Shown here: piece after piece, positions 57,347 to 64,000 of the stretch
Position numbering within the stretch: position 1 is the stretch's first letter
Layout: each line of letters starts with the position of its first letter
Assembly: GCA_034509735.1 (NCBI GenBank)
Contig: JACGWO010000011.1
Coordinates: 27,140,979-27,204,978, forward strand
Source: Sesamum alatum
Lineage: Eukaryota; Streptophyta; Magnoliopsida; Lamiales; Pedaliaceae
Direction of reading: 5' to 3'
Length of the DNA stretch: 64,000 nucleotides
The notes under the pieces: generated by a model
Database searches by the model: none
Seen by the model: only the letters and a program-made list of their open reading frames with translations
Told to the model about the DNA's origin: nothing
Position numbers and translations under genes: made by a program

Positions 57347-58191
57347 GGGTAAATTACATATTGCCAAATATATGCGTTTTACACTTTTCCCATCAAATTA
57401 TTTTTGTGATAACTAACCATCCAAACTTTGCGTTTTTTTTACTTTGCCATCTGATCACAATTTTGGGCCATTTTTCCAATCAGAAATACTCCACGTGCGA
57501 TGCATGTGAGTTTACTAAGGGCAATACAATCTTTTTAGTCACTAGGAGGAAGGTGGCGGAGGCGCGATTTGGGGCAAGGCGGTTGGAGGTGATGAAAATG
57601 TGATCAATACGGATGGAATTATTTGCCTAAAGGAGGGGAGTCGAAAGTTGTAGTTGCCGACCGGTGGGTTGTCGAGGCAGCGCCGAAAATCTATAGAGTG
57701 AAAACGACCGCAACTTTGGGGGAAGCGTGGCGGCGGTCTATGATCCAATGAACCCACACGCAGCAGCACTGGGTAGATCAGTGGAGGAGCTTTCCGATGG
57801 AGGGGCGCGTGGCCGGAGACGCTCCGAAAAATTTCCCGGCGACGACAACGGTCAGCTAGCAGTGGCAGTTGTGGCTGATATGGTGTGGTTCGGAGGTAGG
57901 GGGTTGGGTGTTAGTGTGTGTAAATCTCACACACTTCTGGTGAGATGTGAGAGCATTTGGTAGAATGCATTTTTAAATGTGTGAATGGGCTATTTTTAAA
58001 AAGACTGTAGTATCCTTAGTAAACTCACATGTACTGCACGTGGAGTATTTTCGCTAGAAAAATGGTTGAAAATCGTGATCAGATGGCAAAGTGAAAAAAG
58101 AAAAGTTTGGATGGTTGGTTGATACAACAAATAATTTGGTGAGCAAAGTGTAAAAATGCCTATAATTCAAAAGACAATATGTAATTTATCC
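57347..58191. mobile_element. Pack-MULE-like element 1 with GC-rich cargo
   Basis: Terminal inverted repeats of about 190 bp (57347-57540 and 58000-58191), starting GGGTAAATTACATATTG. Perfect 9 bp duplication GTATAAATA at 57338-57346 and 58192-58200. The interior (about 57541-57960) is much richer in G and C than anything nearby and reads like gene sequence. The short frames 57542-57769 (minus) and 57727-57963 (plus) show no recognisable domain. The structure is that of a Pack-MULE carrying a captured fragment, source unknown. Confidence 0.75.
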
Positions 58192-58200
58192 GTATAAATA

Positions 58201-58679
58201 AATATATTATATTTTAATTGTTATTTTTAAAGCATACATAAAATTTCAATCTATCAAAATTATGATACGAATTCGATTTTATCGAGTGAACATCCCTGTC
58301 AAGTAACATCCAGGCAAGTTTGAAATCATTCCAACAAGGATATTTGGTGGTTAGATATAATCTAGGCAATATTATTTGATTATATTAAAAATTATTGATC
58401 CAATTATAAAAGGACATTTGTCAAATTGGGTGTGACCAATTTAGCTGACAGCTCAGTCTTTGTTGACTATCATGAATAGCAAATTAGCATTGACCCAGAA
58501 TTAAATCACAACAGCATCAGACGGTCAGATACGTGAGCAAATTTTCTAAGTTTTTCAATTAAATTATTTGGGCTTTACAAGCTAGAAAACCCTTCTTTTG
58601 AAGCTTCGAAAGGGTGATTAAATTGCTAAAACGTCAAATACTCCAACTCAGGGATGAGAACACTAAGATCCTTTCAAAA
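58201..58679. other. Intergenic stretch, nothing recognised
   Basis: Unique-looking, moderately AT-rich DNA leading to the exon-like ATG at 58680. It could include a leader if that exon is real. Confidence 0.4.
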
Positions 58680-58753
58680 ATGGCTGAGAAGAAAGGGGAG
58701 AACCTGGCTGATAAAGAAAAAGATGGAAAAAGAACTCATTATCCAGATAATAG
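58680..58753 (+). other. Possible orphan first exon with strong splice donor
   Basis: ATG 58680 opens 24 codons (MAEKKGENLADKEKDGKRTH, then YPDN) ending AG|GTAAGG at 58753. Lysine-rich and hydrophilic, with no recognised domain. No downstream exon is found before transposon sequence begins at 58966. It may be a gene fragment or an unexpressed remnant. Confidence 0.3.
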
Positions 58754-58965
58754 GTAAGGTTCCTCATAGTTTGGTCCCCCTCCCCAGAGGAAGAGGTTTT
58801 AAAAAAATATCAAATCGATAGAGTTGTTAAATTTAGTTAGTCTCAATTAAGTTTTTGTCCAGTTGTTATGATGAACTGACCAATACATCCTTTTGGGTTA
58901 TAAATTATAATTTTATATTTTTAAAATTTTTAAAAATAGTTTTATGTGCTAATATACCCTATGGA

Positions 58966-59272
58966 CACTAGAAAAAAAAATTAATATTATCTACATTTTT
59001 AATGATCATGGCTAAAATCGTGGTAAATAACTACTATTAACTACGGTTAAATAAAAATCGATGCAAAAACTAGCTTTTTCCACCATGAAAAATTTATTTA
59101 GCCGTGGTAAAAACATTCGCCATGGTTTTTAGCCATAATCAATGTTTTAGCCACCCTCGCAAAAACCACAGCAGGCAACTGTTGCGTGGCCGTGGTCAAT
59201 GACTATTCGCTACGGGTATTTAATATTAACCATGACAACTAGCCATGGTTAAATGTCATATTTTTTGTAGTG
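58966..59272. mobile_element. CACTA-type miniature element, copy 2
   Basis: Begins CACTAGAAAAAAA, ends TTTTTTGTAGTG; 3 bp duplication GGA on both sides (58963-58965 and 59273-59275). 307 bp, homologous along its length to 7284-7599. Non-coding. Confidence 0.9.
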
Positions 59273-59275
59273 GGA

Positions 59276-59627
59276 TAATCTACATTATCCACCCTCGATT
59301 TTTTTAAAACATTTTTTTTCTGAATCAATAAGGATAAAGTAATAATTTTCATCTCACCATTAGTAGACTGTACAATTACCTTTAATTTAAAAGGGATATT
59401 TTTAATTTTTCAAATAAGAAATAAGTATCTATAATTATATCAAATTTAAGGAAAAGTAACTATAACTTATTCTTAATTTATGTAATGGGTCGGTGAAGGG
59501 TAATTGACGTGCCGAGTCCAAGTTTCATTTCTGCAATCTTACCCACGCAAGAATTATATCCCCCCGCCTTCCCCAAACCAAAAGAAATACTGCATAATCC
59601 TCGTGTTACGTTGTTTTTGTGTGTATA
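59276..59627. other. AT-rich spacer, nothing recognised
   Basis: Spacer between the CACTA miniature and Pack-MULE-like element 2. No feature seen. Confidence 0.45.
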
Positions 59628-59636
59628 TAATATATA

Positions 59637-60153
59637 GGGTTAAATTTATTTTAATTCCCTATAATATGAAAAAATATTAAAAACCCCCTCATGAAAATTT
59701 AAATATCAAAAAATACTCTTATGATATGAATAATTATTCATACTGTCCCCTAGTCAATCTTGAAGTACTTTTTTGGGACAATGACTAAAATGCCCCTTAT
59801 ATACCTATAAATTACTTATAATATATTTATTAATATATTTATTATTATAAAATTATTATTTTAAAAAAAATAATAACGCACTCCCCCCGACCCCTCTTCC
59901 CCCACCCGCCTAGGCGACGCGGACTCCCACCGTTTGGGCGACGGCGTCGCCCAGAGGCGGGGGTCTGGGCGATGGGGGTCGCCCGTCGCCCTCCGAGGTC
60001 TGGGCAACGGGCATCGCCCTTCCAGATCTGGGAGATGGGCGACGCCCATCGCCCTCGAGGACGACGGCGTCGCCCTCCGTCGCCCAGGGGTGCCTTTCAC
60101 AGGGGATTTTTTAAACATTTCCTATATCACGGGGGGTCTTTGTATTTTTCCCG
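59637..60153. mobile_element. Pack-MULE-like element 2 with GC-rich palindromic cargo, ends related to MULE-1
   Basis: Perfect 9 bp duplication TAATATATA at 59628-59636 and 60154-60162 (in AT-rich context). The left end GGGTTAAATTTATTTTA resembles the MULE-1 right end GGGTTAAATACATTTTA; the inverted right end has GTTTAAAAAATCCCCTGTGA, close to MULE-1 TTTAAAAAAACCCCTGTAA. The core 59878-60095 is strikingly GC-rich with reiterated GGGCGA(C/T)GG and GTCGCCC palindromes. Open frames exist on both strands there, but they come from the repeats and show no domain. Confidence 0.7.
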
Positions 60154-60162
60154 TAATATATA

Positions 60163-62065
60163 TATATATATATTTAAAATAGAATAAAATATATAAACTA
60201 ACACATCACATCTTAAAAAAATAAAAAAGAAAGAAAGAAAAGAAACCAACTCAAGGATAATATAGGTAGAACAAAAAATCAATGCAATGGAGTCAAAAAC
60301 CGTCATTTATGAGTGAAAACTCCTTTTTCTTTTTTATATTAGAATAAATTGGTTTTTTTATTAAAATAATTTTAAAAAAGAAATAATAATAAATCAAAAT
60401 TATTAACAATTTTAGAGCAAGTCGAACATCAATTTGTATACACGTGATATGCGATTTGCCTTAAAATTGTCAATAAGTTTATTTTGTTATTTCTTTTGCT
60501 ATTTTTTAAAAATTATTTTATAAATAAGCTAGTATAAATTATTACTTTATTTATTATTGTTATTATTGTTTGGTTGACAAGTTATCATTCCTAGTGGACC
60601 TACTCGACTTAGAGGTATCATTGTCAAGTTTATTATTCACAAAAGTTAATAAGAACACTTCACACTCAAATTACTATTGAAGTGATTTACATATGTATGA
60701 TTTCTTGTTATTAATTTTAAAGTCAATTTAGTTTATTTTTTAATGGATGGTCCCACTAAAACAATTAATTCAAATTAGGTGAACTTTTCATTGTAAACCA
60801 GCCCAAACAAGACGTAAAATAAATTAAATTAAGGAAAATATATTTTTTGTCCCTTAATAATATCCTTAAAATAATTTTGGTCCCTTTATTCTAACACATC
60901 AGTAGCATTTTATCCTCCTGTGAAAATCTGAATGGGCGAAAACCCCATTCAGCTAAAAAAGACGAGCGACACACCCCTGAGTTTTTTTAAAAGATGCTCA
61001 CTGCTTCTATCCATAATATAAACCTATTGTATTTTTTATGGAAAAATAATCAGGAAAGTTGTGATCAAAACATACTTCATACGTCACAAGACAGAAACTT
61101 CAAGCTTTCTTCAATTGCTCCTCTCCCGAAAATCCTTCTTGCAATAAAGTTATGGGGTATTTATACTAGATTAGTCATAAATGCGGGGTGTGTAAAAGTC
61201 AATTTTACCCCCTCACCAACCACTAATTTGTGGATATAATTTACTATGTAGAGATAATCTAGTAATTACATAATAATTCAAATTATGTGGTCTTCATTTC
61301 TCCTTGCTTTATATGGAAAACTTTTAACTTTCCTTCTCTGGTTGATTTTGTCACCATCAATTTTCTACAATGATAAAGTTGGCCTCGTACCTATATCACT
61401 CGTTAACTAACATCGTAACTTTTAAATTAAACAATTGTGATTTTATATTTATAAATGGGGGTAAAACAAATATTACACGAACCATAAAATCAAGTACCAA
61501 TTGCATTTTAACAGTGTGTTATATGGTTGTGTGCACTCTTACACGGCCGTGTTGTTGAGTCAGGCGTTGGCCTTTATTATAATTGTACATTTTATTTATT
61601 TATATGAAAGTTTACATTCCGACACAAACAAAGCACATACTGTATAAACTGTTACCGTTTTAACAATCTTAAAATTGGGGGAAAACAGATAATTGCACTG
61701 TAAAAACTTAGCTAAGCACATGATGGATGATCAAATAATTCACAAATGACAAATCAAGAAAATGGTTATTCTTCTTTGATTTGGTTGGTGTCCTAATATC
61801 TTGTTTAAACATAAAGGGAAGTCCTCCTTCAAGTTTGATATTTGTTTGCTGTCCATGTTCTTTGGGCAAAGACAAACTCCACCATCTCTGCATCGAAAAA
61901 TACACAAATCTTTCTAGATGTGCGTGTCCGTGCGTACTAGGAAAAATTCATCCTTCAAAGTGGGCTCCCCCTCTTTGAGTTATGGGCATATCAACTCGCA
62001 TCCCCTTCTTTCCTTACCCACAAAATCAAAGACTTTTTCTTGAAAAAAAGCCTGAAATCCCAGTA
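60163..62065. other. Intergenic DNA with unclassified repeat remnants
   Basis: No supported gene. Near 60840-61215 there are MITE-like phrases (TTTATCCTCCTGTGAAAA and TCAATTTTACCCCCTC), but I could not define ends. Confidence 0.4.
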
Positions 62066-62235
62066 GTTGGAGAGAGAGAGAGAGAGAGAGAGGGTTGCAT
62101 ATATAAAATTATATAAATTTTAGCTGAAGCAAATGAAGAAAGAAAAGTTAATGCAAAAGTCTCACATGTATTTAAGTTAATGTTGAGCCGTGTTGAAAGT
62201 GGAAGCCTTTGAGAGAGAGAGAGAGAGAGAGTCCA
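62066..62235. repeat. Two (GA)n microsatellites upstream of the kinase gene
   Basis: (AG)n at about 62070-62092 and (GA)n at about 62211-62231. GAGA tracts are common in plant promoters and 5' leaders. Confidence 0.75.
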
Positions 62236-62394
62236 AAGGGTTGTGCCAAACCAAGAACAAATGCATTGAAGTAAACAGTATTCATCCTTTTTACAGGTAG
62301 ATGGGAAATTAGCATTTATTAATCTCCATCAACGTCTCTCCTCTGTTTCTTGCATTAAATTCCCAGTTCATTTTGTTCAGACGTTTCTTCTCTT

Positions 62395-62903
62395 TTTTTT
62401 TTTTTTTTTTTTTCTCTCTATATAGAAAAGCAAACACACACAGCCACACAGATTTTCGCATGTCTTCCAGTTCTTGCTTGAACAATTGATCAGGGTTCGT
62501 TCGCTCTTCATCCATTTTCTACTCGTTTTTTCCAATAAAGGGTAATTTGGGTGGTCCGTGAAGCTTTTAGTTCAAATGTTCTTTTCAATCTTTGTTTTTT
62601 ATGTTATTTTTTAATAATTTGTTGGTGAGACTCCTTGTGCCGACATTTATTTATATTCTTGAACAAAATTTCCCCATTTGATTCACTTTCGTAGTTCTTT
62701 CTGGTTTTAACTAACTGGGCTGCCTCTGATCTATGTTAAATTTCATTGCCACAGCTCTCTGAAATTTTTTTGTCTATATTTGTAGGGTTCTTGAATTTTT
62801 TGTTTCTTTTAGTGATTCTGGTTTGTGGGCAGGTTTCGTATGGCTGTTCTGGGGTTCAAAATTGAATCTTGAAGACTCCTTTTGGCATAAAAGGAAGGAA
62901 AAA
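62395..62903 (+). promoter_or_regulatory. Kinase gene core promoter and 5' leader with a probable leader intron
   Basis: A T-rich tract (62395-62412) leads into CTCTCTATATAGAAAAGC, a TATA-like box near 62418. A probable leader intron runs from a GGTAATTTGG donor (about 62540) to a GTGGGCAG acceptor (about 62832). Assignment by sequence pattern only. Confidence 0.5.
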
Positions 62904-64000
62904 ATGAAGTGTTTCTATTACTTCAAGGATAGAAATAAAAGCAGAGTACAGAAATCAGCTCCAGTTCTGAACAGCCAGAGCAAATCTGATATATCAGAGA
63001 CTGATAGGGTGACCAAGAGTTCTTGCTCAGCTACTTCTCCTCGCAGTATACCTGAATTGTATGAGGAGAAAGCTCAGAACTTGAGGGTTTTTACATTCTC
63101 AGAGCTAAGGCAAGCAACCAATAATTTCAGTAGATTACTTAAGATTGGTGAGGGTGGTTTTGGATGCGTTTACAAGGGAACCATCAAGCCTGTTGATGGA
63201 AAGGGTGACCCTCTTGTTGTTGCTATCAAGAAACTCAATAGAGATGGTTATCAGGTACTGTTCTTGTTTGGAAATGTTGTCCTGATGTTTTGATGAAGTC
63301 AAAGGTTCTGAAAATTGTCTTGTCTGGCTGTTATGCTTCAAGATTTTGGCTTTACTTTTGATTTGGATTGGAGGGCCTTTTTCTTTTTTTCCCCCTTTAT
63401 TGTCTTGAGTTTTATAGATTCAATTTGGTCAAATAAGCTGTCATTTTCTGTTGTTTGTCTTCTGTTTATGTTGTTTTACTGTCTTTACTCTTTCCAGTTT
63501 GGGAGTTGTGTCTGTAGGAGATGATAAAATTCAGTCCCTTCTTGGATGAATTTGTGTTTTTTTGGCTTAAGGGATTCGTTTAAGGTCTTTATCGGATGTT
63601 GTTCTTGCACGAGCCATGAGATTGGCGTATACGGTCAAAGGCACGAGTTTTTGTGTTTTGAATTAGAACGACGCAAGCTGAGGTTTGGTTGTATAGGCTA
63701 CACCTCTCATAAGACCTCTTTTGCAATTTGATCCCTAGTACTAGTATTCGTTGAAAATTATGTTGGAGTTCAAGATTTTGCGAGTTGAGTGTATGATTTC
63801 GTCGGGAATCAATAAGTAGGAAGACAGAGCCCTTTGTTAAACCATCAATTTGATTTAATATATGAGTGCCCTTTAGGCTGCAGAATGACATGATGTGAAA
63901 TTGCTGTATCACTGGAAGCAAGAAACTGCTGCAGAATGACATTTTGTGTCAAACACGATATCTTTGCAGCTCGTTAACTAAGTTATATTGCATAGTTCAT
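62904..64000 (+). CDS. PBL19: PBL19-like receptor-like cytoplasmic kinase, 5' part only
   Basis: Ser/Thr kinase of RLCK subfamily VII, a class that relays signals from pattern-recognition receptors in plant immunity. Only coding exon 1 is in the window: 62904-63254, 117 residues, ending TATCAG|GTACTG. The remaining 746 bp are the first coding intron, running off the edge. It starts MKCFYYFKDRNKS, like PBL19-group proteins, without the Gly2 needed for myristoylation. The FTFSELRQATNNFSR motif precedes the kinase domain. The glycine loop IGEGGFGCV starts at residue 81; the ATP-binding Lys is K109 in VAIKK. I preferred ATG 62904 over an upstream in-frame codon because it matches the family N-terminus. 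The exact paralogue is uncertain. Confidence 0.88.

Noticed and set aside
59861..60187. Overlapping GC-rich frames on both strands
   Set aside because: Produced by the GC palindromic repeats; no conserved protein and open by composition.

Overview
This is nuclear DNA from a flowering plant, very probably a eudicot. Evidence: intron-rich genes with GT..AG junctions, an AT-rich intergenic background, plant gene families (CLASSY chromatin remodeller, PBL-type receptor-like cytoplasmic kinase, plant eIF4G), and plant transposons (Mutator-like elements, CACTA, hAT, Helitrons, tRNA-derived SINEs, an L1-type LINE). The LINE reverse transcriptase style and SINE type would fit an asterid such as Lamiales, but I cannot prove the species.

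Four host genes are present: (1) RPL37A, cytosolic ribosomal protein eL43, minus strand, complete (260-1644), with a typical ribosomal-protein promoter; (2) EIF4G, plus strand, ten coding exons, 1,770 residues (19041-27608); (3) a CLASSY3/4-type SNF2 protein of RNA-directed DNA methylation, minus strand (28327-35998), convergent with EIF4G and carrying an internal tandem duplication of about 1.1 kb; (4) the first coding exon of a PBL19-like kinase, plus strand, running off the right edge (62904 onward).

The rest is mostly transposon sequence. From left to right: a decayed LINE (about 2.46-7.07 kb); a CACTA miniature (7.3 kb); a Mutator-type miniature (8.0 kb); a reverse SINE (10.4 kb); a 5.66 kb Mutator-like element, MULE-1 (10.88-16.55 kb), with a broken transposase and an intact GRF zinc-finger ORF; a 319 bp Helitron beside its right end; fold-back MITEs at 17.1 and 18.1 kb; MITEs and a Helitron inside EIF4G and CLASSY introns; a textbook SINE (38.7 kb); a second 6.9 kb element, MULE-2 (39.2-46.0 kb), with a dead transposase, an LTR-like insertion and a Myb/SANT-like ORF; nested fold-backs (47.1-48.4 kb); a MITE split by a 2.57 kb Helitron (49.6-52.8 kb); a palindromic MULE-type MITE (53.3 kb); a hAT miniature (55 kb); two Pack-MULE-like elements with GC-rich cargo (57.3 and 59.6 kb); and another CACTA miniature (59 kb).

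The strongest points are nesting relationships proved by target-site duplications, several non-autonomous elements whose ends resemble MULE-1, and a gene of the transposon-silencing machinery that has itself been remodelled by duplication and is loaded with intronic transposons. All exon models come from reading splice sites and frames by eye.
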